The notes: generated from the sequence alone by a model not told the origin. A stretch of 9,099 bases of DNA from an uncultured Oscillospiraceae bacterium (GCA_905203795.1 CAJKXG010000040.1:1-9099); one strand, 5' to 3'. Shown: positions 1 to 7,096, numbered from the stretch's first letter. Numbers and translations are program-made.

Positions 1-18
1 GATTTTTCTGCCCTGCTT

Positions 19-27
19 TGTTATACT
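19..27 (+). promoter_or_regulatory. Extended -10 promoter of the dockerin-CotH gene
   Basis: An extended -10 element is visible: TG at 19-20, one base, then TATACT at 22-27. With a normal spacer the -35 box would fall at or just outside the window's left edge, so it cannot be judged. A start of transcription near 33-35 leaves a leader of about 38 bases before the ATG at 72. The element itself is seen; its use is inferred. Confidence 0.55.
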
Positions 28-71
28 GGACATAACGGCGGGAGATTTTGCCGTGGAAAGGACTGCCAAAG

Positions 72-2282
72 ATGAAAAAGCAAACATTGGCGCGGCTGCT
101 TGTCTGCGCGTTGCTCGCGCAGTTGCTGCTGCCGTTTGGTATCACGACGACTGCAGCGGACAATAATTCGACCGATCTTCAGCCGATCGAGTGGTACGAC
201 GTCGGCGACCCGAGCGGGGACGACGAGATCAATTCGACAGACGCACGCATTGCCCTGCAGGTCAGCGTGCAGAAGATCGTGCTGTCGGAAGCGGCACTGC
301 ATGCGGCGGATGTGGACGGCAGCGGTGCGGTGGATTCCACTGACGCACGCTGGATCCTGCAATACGCCGTGAAGAAGGTGGACAGCTTTCCGGCGGCAGG
401 CGGTAACACGCCTTCCACCACTGAGCCGACGGGAACGGTGACGACGACGACGCCTGTCACCACGACGACGACAGCGGAAACACCCGTCGCTACGACGACA
501 ACGACGCAGCCGACGGAAACCACGACCACAACCGCTCCGGTGACTGTGCCGACGCAAACCACCACTACGATTGCCACTACGACTACGACCACCACTACCA
601 CTACGACTACGGCAGCCACCACCACGACTACTCAGCCGGAAAATACGCTGTTGCCGTGGGAACGCGGCGGTACGCCGTTTGTCGCGGCGGATGAGGTGCG
701 CGACAGCGACCGCGCCGTCAACAGCGGTCTGTTCGGACAGTTCCTGCTGTGCACCGAGGACAACGCCGAACTGCCGTACAACGTCGCCTGCTATGTCAGC
801 CCCACCTATAAAACAGTGACGGCGCTGCTGCCCGCGGGGGTGGACACCTCCGCCTTGATCGCACGGTTTACGTATAACGGTGAAAAGGTGACGCTGGGCG
901 GGCGCGAGATCCACTCCGGCGACACGCTGGATTTCCGTCAGCCGTTCGTGCTGACGCTGCACGCGAACGACGGCTCGACCATCGACATGATCGTGAAAGT
1001 GGAGACGTTGAACACCGGTTTGCCGTCATTCTGCCTGACCACATCGGATTATCAGCCGATCACGGAAAAGGAACTGTATGTGACTGCCAGTTTTTACATC
1101 GGCGGCGGCAACGCTGCTGTCTGTCCGTACGTGACAGGCGAGTCGATGATGATAACCGGTCAGGCGAAGGGGCGCGGCAATACCAGTTGGGGGCAGCCGA
1201 AGAAAGGGTATACCTTGAAATTCGATCAAAAGACCGCCCTGCTCGATATGCCGAAATCCAAGGATTGGACGCTGATCGCCAACTATGAGGACAAATCGCT
1301 GCTGCGCAATGTGACGGCGGAATATCTCGCGGAGGAAGCGGGTATCGAATACATCATGAAGGTGCGTCCCGTGGATCTGTGGTATAACGGCGTGTACTGG
1401 GGCACCTACAATCTGACCGAAAAGGTGGAGATCGAAAAGACCCGCGTGGACATCACCAAGTATGAGGTGGTGGACGGTGTGACACCGGCGGTGGGGCAGG
1501 CGGGCTTCCTCATGGAGTTTGACAGCCACGTCAACGAAGTGTCGAATAAACGCCGCGAGCAATGGACACGACCGCTCGGCGCGGATTATCCGATGTATTA
1601 CGATCCCGAAACCGACGAGTTGTTCTTCCAGATCGACATCGGCGGCAAATGGCTGACGATCAAAAAGCCGGATTACATCAAATATCTTATCAATGATGTC
1701 GAACAGCTTCGTTATATCTACGACTATGTGACCGCTGCGGTCGCGGCCCTCAAGAGCGAGGATTATGCGCGTATTTCGCAGTATATCGACGTGCGGTCGT
1801 TCGTCAAGTGGTATGTGGTCGAGGAATTCATGAATAATGCCGACAGCTCGATGCATTCCAGCGTGTATATGACGCTGGACGTGGGCGGCAAACTGAAACT
1901 GGGTCCCGTGTGGGATTTCGACCGCAGCAGCGGCAACTGTGATTACTGGAACACGCAGGGCAATCCGGATCTGTACTACAGCGGTGCGGGTTGGTTCCAT
2001 CTGATCTTCCGAACGTCTGAGGGACGGCAGATTCTGAAGGAAGAATGGGCGGCGTTCTATCAGAAGATCGGCAATCTGTCTGCGAAGATCGACGAATGGG
2101 CAGCGATGCTGGAGAAATCCCAGAAGCTCAATTTCCACGTATGGGATATTTTGGATCGCAAGGTCGGCAGCAACCCCGACGCGGTTGTCCAAGCCAACAC
2201 CTATGAAAAACAAGTGACCTTGCTTAAAGAGTATCTCACGGATCGTCGTAGCCGCTTGAATGAATTCTATCAAACGATCTGA
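72..2282 (+). CDS. Secreted dockerin-CotH protein (N-terminal type I dockerin, Thr-rich linker, CotH kinase-like domain)
   Basis: 736 residues from ATG 72, which has GAAAGGA (56-62) upstream and opens directly into a signal peptide (MKK, then a hydrophobic stretch to about residue 28). A TTG at 48 is in frame but would put eight extra residues before the signal peptide. Residues 43-103 form a type I dockerin with two calcium loops, both intact: D46, S48, D50, N54, D57 and D80, D82, S84, D88, D91; S-T occupies positions 10-11 of each loop. Residues 113-189 are a Thr/Pro linker with an uninterrupted run of 12 Thr. Residues 225-312 look like an Ig-like beta domain (weak call). The CotH domain spans about 335-736: GRGNTSW (367-373), KKGYTLKF (377-384), DWTLIANYEDKSLLRN (398-413), D591 and GPVWDFD (611-617). 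CotH proteins are atypical protein kinases; D591 and the DFD aspartates match the conserved acidic positions by pattern. Inference: the protein is exported and attached through cohesin to a cellulosome-like scaffold. Its substrate is unknown. Confidence 0.9.
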   Translation: MKKQTLARLLVCALLAQLLLPFGITTTAADNNSTDLQPIEWYDVGDPSGDDEINSTDARIALQVSVQKIVLSEAALHAADVDGSGAVDSTDARWILQYAVKKVDSFPAAGGNTPSTTEPTGTVTTTTPVTTTTTAETPVATTTTTQPTETTTTTAPVTVPTQTTTTIATTTTTTTTTTTTAATTTTTQPENTLLPWERGGTPFVAADEVRDSDRAVNSGLFGQFLLCTEDNAELPYNVACYVSPTYKTVTALLPAGVDTSALIARFTYNGEKVTLGGREIHSGDTLDFRQPFVLTLHANDGSTIDMIVKVETLNTGLPSFCLTTSDYQPITEKELYVTASFYIGGGNAAVCPYVTGESMMITGQAKGRGNTSWGQPKKGYTLKFDQKTALLDMPKSKDWTLIANYEDKSLLRNVTAEYLAEEAGIEYIMKVRPVDLWYNGVYWGTYNLTEKVEIEKTRVDITKYEVVDGVTPAVGQAGFLMEFDSHVNEVSNKRREQWTRPLGADYPMYYDPETDELFFQIDIGGKWLTIKKPDYIKYLINDVEQLRYIYDYVTAAVAALKSEDYARISQYIDVRSFVKWYVVEEFMNNADSSMHSSVYMTLDVGGKLKLGPVWDFDRSSGNCDYWNTQGNPDLYYSGAGWFHLIFRTSEGRQILKEEWAAFYQKIGNLSAKIDEWAAMLEKSQKLNFHVWDILDRKVGSNPDAVVQANTYEKQVTLLKEYLTDRRSRLNEFYQTI

Positions 2283-2285
2283 TAC

Positions 2286-2311
2286 AAAAGCCCCGCAAGA
2301 GCGGGGCTTTT
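2286..2311 (+). terminator. Rho-independent terminator of the dockerin-CotH gene
   Basis: A perfect 11-bp stem (2286-2296 with 2301-2311) with a GC-rich core and an AAGA loop starts three bases after the stop codon. Its 3' arm ends in TTTT. Because the 5' arm begins with AAAA it would also read as a terminator in the opposite direction. Confidence 0.9.
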
Positions 2312-2314
2312 GAC

Positions 2315-2343
2315 TTGCAATAAACAGGCAAATGTGGTATAGT
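2315..2343 (+). promoter_or_regulatory. metY promoter
   Basis: TTGCAA (-35, 2315-2320) and TATAGT (-10, 2338-2343) are separated by exactly 17 bases and lie right behind the upstream terminator. The leader to the metY start is only about 25 bases, too short for a SAM riboswitch or T-box, so any sulfur control must act by another route such as a repressor. Confidence 0.75.
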
Positions 2344-2375
2344 ACTATCAATGTTTCATAGGGAGATGGATGACG

Positions 2376-3656
2376 ATGAGTTGGCATATGGACACCAAAT
2401 GTATTCAAGAGGGCTGGAAGCCCAAAAACGGCGAGGCGCGCGTGCTGCCGATCTATCAAAGCACCACGTGCCGTTATGAGAGTGCAGAAGCGATGGGCGA
2501 TCTGTTCGATCTGAAGGCGGAGGGCGCGTTTTACACCCGTTTGGGCAACCCCACCACCGAAGCGGTCGAGAACAAGATCGCGGCGCTGGAAGGCGGCGTC
2601 GGCGCGGTGATGACTTCGGCGGGACAGGCGGCGTCCATGATGTCGGTGACGAATATCGCGCACAGCGGCGATCATATCATCAGTTCTTCCGCCATTTACG
2701 GCGGCACGTTCAATCTGTTCAACAAGACCTTGCGGGAGCTGGGCATCGACGTGACGTTTGTCGAGCCGACCTGCACGCGGGAGGAGCTGGACGCGGCGTT
2801 CCGCCCCAACACACGGCTGGTGTTCGGCGAAACGCTGTCCAACCCGTCGCTGTGCGTGTTGGATATCGAGATGTTTGCGGCGGCGGCGCACGCACATCAA
2901 GTGCCGCTGATCGTGGACAACACGTTCCCGACCCCGATGAATTGCCGCCCGTTTGAGTTTGGCGCGGACATTGTGGTGCATTCCACATCGAAATATCTGG
3001 ACGGTCATGCGGTGGCGCTGGGCGGCGTTGTTGTGGACAGCGGCAACTTCGACTGGGCGGCGGCGGGCAAATATCCCGAGCTGACCACGCCGGACGAAAC
3101 CTATCACGGCGTGACCTACACCGAGCAGTTCGGTCGCGCGGCGTATATTGTCAAGTGCCGTGTACACCTGATGCGCGACATGGGCATGACGCCCAGCCCG
3201 CAAAACGCATTTTTGCTCAGTCAGGGCATCGACACGCTGCATTTGCGCATGGAGCGGCATTGCGCCAATGCCCGCCGTGTGACGGACTTTTTGTTGCACG
3301 ATCCGCGCGTGTCGTGGGTGTCTTATCCCGAACTGCCGGACAGCCCGTACTATGAGTTGGCGAAGAAATACATGCCGAACGGCACAAGCGGCGTGATCTC
3401 GTTTGGCGTGAAGGGCGGCCGCGAGGCGGCTTGCACCTTTATGAACGCACTCAAGCTGTGCGCCATCGCCACCCACGTGGCGGATCTGCGCACCTGTGTG
3501 CTGCATCCCGCGTCCACCACGCATCGCCAGATGACCGACGCGCAGCTTGCAGAGGCGGGTGTGACGCCCGATCTCGTGCGTCTGTCGGTCGGTATCGAGC
3601 ATCCCGATGATATCATTGACGATCTGCGGCAGGCGCTGGAGCAGACGGAAAAATAA
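2376..3656 (+). CDS. metY: O-acetylhomoserine sulfhydrylase (O-acetylhomoserine aminocarboxypropyltransferase), PLP-dependent
   Basis: Cytoplasmic enzyme of the Cys/Met-metabolism PLP family. It makes homocysteine and acetate from O-acetyl-L-homoserine and sulfide, the direct sulfhydrylation route to methionine. The 426-residue length is normal for MetY. In order (numbering from ATG 2376): the opening DTKCIQEGWKPKNGEARVLP followed by IYQSTT, typical of the family; Y53-T-R55 (PLP phosphate contact from the neighbouring subunit); SAGQAA at 81-86; D181 in IVDNTF, pairing with the PLP nitrogen; and K206 in HSTSKYLDGH, the Schiff-base lysine. HGVTYTEQFG and the late HPASTTHRQM are also family signatures. 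An ATG at 2370 is in frame but only about 3-4 bases from the GGGAGA site (2361-2366); 2376, about 9 bases away, fits spacing and family start better. The gene is monocistronic. A related gamma-synthase activity cannot be excluded, but the motifs and length favour MetY. Confidence 0.93.
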   Translation: MSWHMDTKCIQEGWKPKNGEARVLPIYQSTTCRYESAEAMGDLFDLKAEGAFYTRLGNPTTEAVENKIAALEGGVGAVMTSAGQAASMMSVTNIAHSGDHIISSSAIYGGTFNLFNKTLRELGIDVTFVEPTCTREELDAAFRPNTRLVFGETLSNPSLCVLDIEMFAAAAHAHQVPLIVDNTFPTPMNCRPFEFGADIVVHSTSKYLDGHAVALGGVVVDSGNFDWAAAGKYPELTTPDETYHGVTYTEQFGRAAYIVKCRVHLMRDMGMTPSPQNAFLLSQGIDTLHLRMERHCANARRVTDFLLHDPRVSWVSYPELPDSPYYELAKKYMPNGTSGVISFGVKGGREAACTFMNALKLCAIATHVADLRTCVLHPASTTHRQMTDAQLAEAGVTPDLVRLSVGIEHPDDIIDDLRQALEQTEK

Positions 3657-3665
3657 AACAACGGC

Positions 3666-3694
3666 TTGCATTTATGGTCAGTGTATGATACAAT
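3666..3694 (+). promoter_or_regulatory. Promoter of the phosphoribosyltransferase-like gene
   Basis: TTGCAT (-35, 3666-3671), a 17-base spacer, and TACAAT (-10, 3689-3694) preceded by TG at 3686-3687, making an extended -10. This is among the best promoter matches in the window. It lies 10 bases past the metY stop, so the next gene is probably transcribed independently. Confidence 0.75.
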
Positions 3695-3698
3695 AAAG

Positions 3699-3716
3699 AA
3701 AAAGCGGCGCTTTTTT
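3699..3716 (+). terminator. Short hairpin plus T-run: weak metY terminator or 5'-end stem of the next mRNA
   Basis: A 7-bp stem (3699-3705 with 3709-3715) around a GGC triloop ends in a run of six T. It could end metY transcripts. It also sits at the predicted transcription start of the next gene (about 3700-3702), where it would be the very 5' end of that mRNA. Only two stem pairs are G-C, so terminator strength is doubtful. Confidence 0.45.
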
Positions 3717-3720
3717 GACT

Positions 3721-3725
3721 GGAGG
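3721..3725 (+). promoter_or_regulatory. Shine-Dalgarno site deciding the start at 3736
   Basis: GGAGG lies 10 bases before ATG 3736. The in-frame ATG at 3727 is one base from this site and the TTG at 3715 lies before it, so neither can use it. This sets the start at 3736. Confidence 0.75.
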
Positions 3726-3735
3726 AATGACTCTC

Positions 3736-4380
3736 ATGGAAAACCGAACGCAGGTGATCCGCGCGCACGGCAATTCGAGCGTGTCGATCAAGGCGATCCC
3801 CGGGCATTTTGCCACCAACCATTCGCATGTCAACTATTATGTGGATATGACCGATATCAAAACCGCGCATCAGATGGCGCGGGAGGCGGCCAGCGAGCTG
3901 TCCAAGCGGTTTGAGTCTGTCGCGGTGGATACCATCATCTGCATGGAAGGCACCGAGATGCTCGGCGCGTTTTTGGCGGAGGATCTGGCGCAGGAGGGCA
4001 CGGTCGGCGTCAACGCCGGCACCAGTATCCGCGTAGTCACGCCGGAACTGAACGCCAATAACCAGATGCTGTTCCGTGACAACATGCAGGGCATGATCTG
4101 GGAAAAGCGGGTGCTGCTGCTGGTCGCGTCGGTGTCCACCGGCAAGACGATCAACCGCCTGATGGAGTGCCTGCAATATTACAACGGCGATCTTGTCGGC
4201 GTGGCGGCAATTTTCAGCGCCATTTCGGAATACGGCTCTGTGCCGGTCATGTCCATTTTCAACCAGGACGATGTGACGGGATATGAAACGTCGCTTTCCA
4301 CCGAATGCCAGCTCTGCCGCGACAAGATCAAGATCGACGCGATCGTCAACAGCTATGGCTATTCCAAGATCAACGGCTGA
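3736..4380 (+). CDS. Phosphoribosyltransferase-fold protein with an atypical PRPP loop (orotate PRTase-like)
   Basis: 214 residues, no signal peptide or membrane segment, so cytoplasmic. The overall layout resembles type I phosphoribosyltransferases of the orotate PRTase kind: a strand and loop VDTIICMEGTEMLGA (64-78) and a PRPP-loop-like segment VLLLVASVSTGKT (126-138). In active enzymes this loop has four hydrophobic residues, two acidic residues, then a TGGT/TGKT-like turn. Here both acidic positions are A131 and S132, while T135-G136-K137-T138 is kept. Loss of both acids argues against ordinary Mg-PRPP chemistry, so a sensor or regulatory role, or altered ligand, is possible. Near the C-terminus C191-x-x-C194 could bind metal or form a disulfide. 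There is no added DNA-binding domain of the PurR type. The gene has its own promoter and terminator and sits beside metY without sharing a transcript. The fold assignment is fairly sure; the function is not known. Confidence 0.75.
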   Translation: MENRTQVIRAHGNSSVSIKAIPGHFATNHSHVNYYVDMTDIKTAHQMAREAASELSKRFESVAVDTIICMEGTEMLGAFLAEDLAQEGTVGVNAGTSIRVVTPELNANNQMLFRDNMQGMIWEKRVLLLVASVSTGKTINRLMECLQYYNGDLVGVAAIFSAISEYGSVPVMSIFNQDDVTGYETSLSTECQLCRDKIKIDAIVNSYGYSKING

Positions 4381-4441
4381 TATGGTGTCAACGAAACACT
4401 GTCTCCGATACCATACAAAAATCGAATAGGATGAACATCAT

Positions 4442-4478
4442 GACAGTATGGCCAAACGGCTGTACTGTCTTTTGTTTT
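4442..4478 (+). terminator. Rho-independent terminator of the phosphoribosyltransferase-like gene
   Basis: A 12-bp stem (4442-4453 with 4458-4469, two G-T wobbles) with an AAAC tetraloop is followed by TTTTGTTTT (4470-4478). It lies about 60 bases past the stop codon. The rest of 4381-4633 shows no convincing gene. Confidence 0.85.
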
Positions 4479-4584
4479 GCATAGAATCGCCGCCATTTCC
4501 GCTCTATCATCGGCTATACGGGAAACGAGTGCAGTTGCGTAGAGCCTGCATAAGATGTGCCATCCGTGTCATCGGCAGACATAT

Positions 4585-4630
4585 AACCGAAAGGGGCCAA
4601 TCCGATTGTTTGGATTGGTCCCTTTCGGTT
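4585..4630 (-). terminator. Long hairpin at the end of the ABC operon, probable terminator
   Basis: A 19-bp stem (4585-4603 with 4612-4630, one G-T wobble) around an 8-base loop begins three bases after the ATPase stop codon on the - strand. The position fits an operon terminator. The - strand 3' side lacks a clean U-run, whereas the + strand side continues TTTGTTT, so it may work in both directions or mainly against rightward read-through. Confidence 0.65.
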
Positions 4631-4633
4631 TGT

Positions 4634-5299
4634 TTAGGAGGACTTTTTGCGCGAAGTGCTTTGTATCCGCTGCAGTTCGTAACGCTCGTCACACATAGCA
4701 GCCACCTCGGCTGAGTGGCTGACCAAAATGACACATTTCCCTTGATCCGCCAGATCGCGGAAGATGCCCATGATTTCACTTTGGGTTTCATGGTCGAGGT
4801 TTCCGGTCGGCTCGTCGGCCAAGATGATGTCGGCGTCATACGAAAGGGCACGGGCGATAGCCACACGCTGCTGCTGTCCGCCGGATAGCTTGAGGACACG
4901 ACGGTTGGATTCTTCCTCGTCTAAGCCTACACTTTGGAGAATGGCCAATGCTTTTTCTTTCTTGTTGCCGCCCTTGACACCCGCGATATCCATGGAAAGC
5001 ATGACATTTTCGACTGCCGTAAATTTCGTAAGCAGATTATAGCTCTGAAAAATCACGCCGATATATTTGCTGCGGAATGTATATTTGTCGATCCCTTTGA
5101 TATCCTTGCCTTTATAAGAGATACTGCCGCCTGTGGGGGATGCCAGTCCCGAAAGCACCGAGAGCAGGGTGGTTTTTCCCGCGCCGGATTTTCCGACGAT
5201 ACAATATATCTTTCCCTCATCGAAATCATACGATATATTTTGCAGAACCGGTGTGCGGTCATAGGAAAAGCAGATGTTGTTCAAAGACAATACAGACAT
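4634..5299 (-). CDS. ABC transporter ATP-binding protein (MacB/LolD-type)
   Basis: 221 residues, a single nucleotide-binding domain that powers the permease encoded just upstream. All ATPase motifs are present: Walker A GKSGAGKT (36-43), Q-loop Q85, signature LSGGQ (138-142), Walker B DIILADE (157-163) and switch histidine H195. The stretch DEPTGNLD is typical of the MacB/LolD/FtsE exporter-like subgroup. The C-terminus ends in a short basic tail without a regulatory domain. The start is well fixed: an AGGAGGAA ribosome site at 5306-5313 on the - strand stands 6 bases before the ATG and overlaps the permease stop codon. The 13-base gap and this overlap suggest tight co-expression with the permease. 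A nearly complete consensus ribosome site implies strong translation. The transported substrate cannot be read from this subunit. Confidence 0.95.
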   Translation of the reverse strand: MSVLSLNNICFSYDRTPVLQNISYDFDEGKIYCIVGKSGAGKTTLLSVLSGLASPTGGSISYKGKDIKGIDKYTFRSKYIGVIFQSYNLLTKFTAVENVMLSMDIAGVKGGNKKEKALAILQSVGLDEEESNRRVLKLSGGQQQRVAIARALSYDADIILADEPTGNLDHETQSEIMGIFRDLADQGKCVILVSHSAEVAAMCDERYELQRIQSTSRKKSS

Positions 5300-5312
5300 G
5301 ATTCGTTCCTCC

Positions 5313-6917
5313 TTAATCTCTGTTTGCGAGAATTTTCAGCGGCTCATAGCGCATGACGAAGAGCATGGATACGACGCCGGAGATCAGTGTCAGTAAAATA
5401 CCGATTCCGAGCATTTGCAGGACAACGGTGAAGTTCATGGCGGAACTGACCTCTGTCACATAGGCGTTTTCGCTGTCGATCCCCATCATATCCGTAAAGA
5501 AATTTCCCCTGCCGCCCATGGCGGTGTTGTTGTCCATATTCATATTACCGCGTCCGAAATTCTGCTCCACTTGCTGGGACTGGGAATTTTGGGAAGCAAC
5601 CTGATTTTCCAGCAGCTTGTTTGTCACGGGCACCGAGCTGACCGCTCCAATGCCCGCACCGATGATAACGGCGACCAGGGTGACCACAAAGATCTCTGTC
5701 AGAAATTGCAGAGCGACCTTCCCTTTTTTCATGCCCATAGCCGTCAGCACACCGATCTCATACTTGCGCTCCCGAATATTAAAGATGTTCAGCACGACCA
5801 GAATCACCGCGCCGATGACGAGAATGACGATCAGGAAATACCCTGCCATGGTGCTGAGGGTGTTCAGCGGCACCATGCTGTTTTCATAAGCGGATACATC
5901 GGACGAGGTGACGGTATAGGATTCGTCCAATCCGAGGGTCCTTACGTCTTCCTCGAACGCCTGATAATCGTCCACACTGGTAAATACATACGTACCGATA
6001 AGCGTGCCGTTCAATGCGGTTACGGTGCTTTCTGTATTTTCCTCGGTCAGCTCAGCCGTTGCCGCTTCCGACGCGGCGATGATCTTTTGCAGGGTTGCAT
6101 AATTCATATAAATTTTATTGGCCGGATCGTTCGAGGTCGAACCGAACATCGAAAAGCTGCTTTCGTTTGCCGAAGCGTCGGTATAGATACCGACAATCTG
6201 TAACGTATATAGCTCCTCCTCGTTGTTCGGATTGGCGATCTGAACGGCATCGCCCACCGACAACCCGTTGAATGCCGCAAGCTCCTCGGTGATGATACAC
6301 GCATCATTTGCTGCATCGGTTGCAAAAACCGTGCCTTGGGTGATCGTGGCCGTACCATTTAAAAATGAGGTCATCGCGTTCTCACCGCTGTAGCCCACAA
6401 CCGTAAAATCACTGTTTGAGCCAAAAATCTTATTTCCTTTGCCTCCTGCCATCCCGTTTTGTCGGTCGGAACCGACGGGTACCGGCGTATCGGCGGTGCT
6501 TTCTTCCTCCGTGCTGTCTGTGCTGACAGGCTCAAACCCATCGGCGCCATTGACATAACCGGTCAAGGAATAGTAGAAATCCGCCACGGAGGGGGCGGCG
6601 GCGTAGGTCTGATATTCCTCTAGGGAGAGAGAAGAAGACGCCCCCATCATACTGGCAAAAGACCCTTTGTCGAAGTTTTTGCCGCCTTTGCTGTCTGGAT
6701 CTCCGGTCATCTGTGACATCATGGAGGAACGATCAAAGGAGATGGTGGCTGTGACGGACATGGATGCCAATGTTTCCTCTTTGGCACTTTCGGCGGCTTG
6801 GCGGATCGACAGTCCGATACAGGAGGAAATGGCAATGACAAGCACGATTACGCCGATCAGGAGATTCCGTCCTTTCGATCTGCCGATGCACTTTAAGGCG
6901 TTTTTGATGATATACAT
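5313..6917 (-). CDS. ABC transporter permease, MacB/FtsX family, with enlarged extracytoplasmic regions
   Basis: 534 residues, longer than the roughly 400 usual for single-unit MacB-type permeases. Four membrane segments are visible at about 18-36, 354-380, 405-427 and 497-522, with a large outer domain (about 37-353, MacB periplasmic-core type) between the first two. The FtsX signature follows TM2: NIRERKYEIGVLTAMGMKKG (380-399), the cytoplasmic coupling region, and the protein closes with YEPLKILANRD. Two features are unusual: a Met/Gly/Ser-rich stretch near 62-96 and a Gln/Asn/Met/Gly-rich insert at about 436-485 between TM3 and TM4, with repeated Met and GRGN/GGRGN motifs. Both should face outside the membrane. 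An acidic Ser/Thr-rich stretch lies at 131-143. The start has an AAAGGAA site 7-8 bases upstream. With the ATPase it probably forms a mechanotransmission-type exporter; no MacA-like fusion protein is in view. The substrate is unknown. Confidence 0.88.
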   Translation of the reverse strand: MYIIKNALKCIGRSKGRNLLIGVIVLVIAISSCIGLSIRQAAESAKEETLASMSVTATISFDRSSMMSQMTGDPDSKGGKNFDKGSFASMMGASSSLSLEEYQTYAAAPSVADFYYSLTGYVNGADGFEPVSTDSTEEESTADTPVPVGSDRQNGMAGGKGNKIFGSNSDFTVVGYSGENAMTSFLNGTATITQGTVFATDAANDACIITEELAAFNGLSVGDAVQIANPNNEEELYTLQIVGIYTDASANESSFSMFGSTSNDPANKIYMNYATLQKIIAASEAATAELTEENTESTVTALNGTLIGTYVFTSVDDYQAFEEDVRTLGLDESYTVTSSDVSAYENSMVPLNTLSTMAGYFLIVILVIGAVILVVLNIFNIRERKYEIGVLTAMGMKKGKVALQFLTEIFVVTLVAVIIGAGIGAVSSVPVTNKLLENQVASQNSQSQQVEQNFGRGNMNMDNNTAMGGRGNFFTDMMGIDSENAYVTEVSSAMNFTVVLQMLGIGILLTLISGVVSMLFVMRYEPLKILANRD

Positions 6918-6983
6918 ACAATCGTTTCCTTTCTTGCTGCGGTGATAAGCACGCGGTGTTTTGTATGTATGTTAACAGCAGAA

Positions 6984-7001
6984 GATTGAAGTTTGATTGA
7001 A
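6984..7001 (-). promoter_or_regulatory. Direct repeat, candidate response-regulator operator before the ABC operon
   Basis: Two identical heptamers, TTCAATC on the - strand (6995-7001 and 6984-6990), are separated by AAAC, giving an 11-bp repeat period. OmpR-family dimers typically bind direct repeats of this spacing. The site lies 67 bases upstream of the permease start and just downstream of the kinase terminator. The nearby promoter is poor: possible -10 elements are TAACAT (6969-6974) or TACAAA (6960-6965), with no good -35, as expected for an activated promoter. The repeat is seen; binding by the adjacent regulator is inferred. Confidence 0.5.
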
Positions 7002-7031
7002 CAGATTTTCATTTCGGATCGGTTTTCAAAC

Positions 7032-7071
7032 AAAAAAATCTTCGATATGGTCGTCACTGCCATATCGAAGA
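7032..7071 (-). terminator. Rho-independent terminator of the regulator-kinase operon
   Basis: On the - strand a perfect 12-bp stem (7060-7071 with 7039-7050) around a 9-base loop is followed by seven T (7032-7038), about 25 bases past the kinase stop codon. It separates the two-component genes from the ABC genes. Confidence 0.92.
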
Positions 7072-7096
7072 ATTTCTTGCTGTTTGATAGGTTGTT

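Noticed and set aside
48..71. TTG start for the dockerin-CotH protein at 48
   Set aside because: It adds eight residues before a signal peptide that starts cleanly at ATG 72, and the nearest ribosome site for 48 is too close.
21..962. - strand open frames opposite the linker, including a Val-rich one
   Set aside because: They are the mirror of the Thr codon tract; there is no ribosome site or recognisable domain.
2344..2375. SAM riboswitch or T-box before metY
   Set aside because: The leader between promoter and start is only about 25 bases.
1026..3671. 881-codon open frame on the - strand across CotH and metY
   Set aside because: It is antisense to two well-recognised genes, has no recognisable domain, and is explained by high GC at third codon positions.
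4381..4415. 9-bp imperfect inverted repeat just after the PRTase-like stop codon
   Set aside because: The stem is A/T-rich with a 17-base loop and no T-run; the terminator at 4442-4478 is far better.
4448..4714. Small + strand open frame of 88 codons
   Set aside because: It begins inside the terminator stem at 4442-4478, crosses the 19-bp hairpin and runs into the ATPase gene, without a convincing ribosome site.
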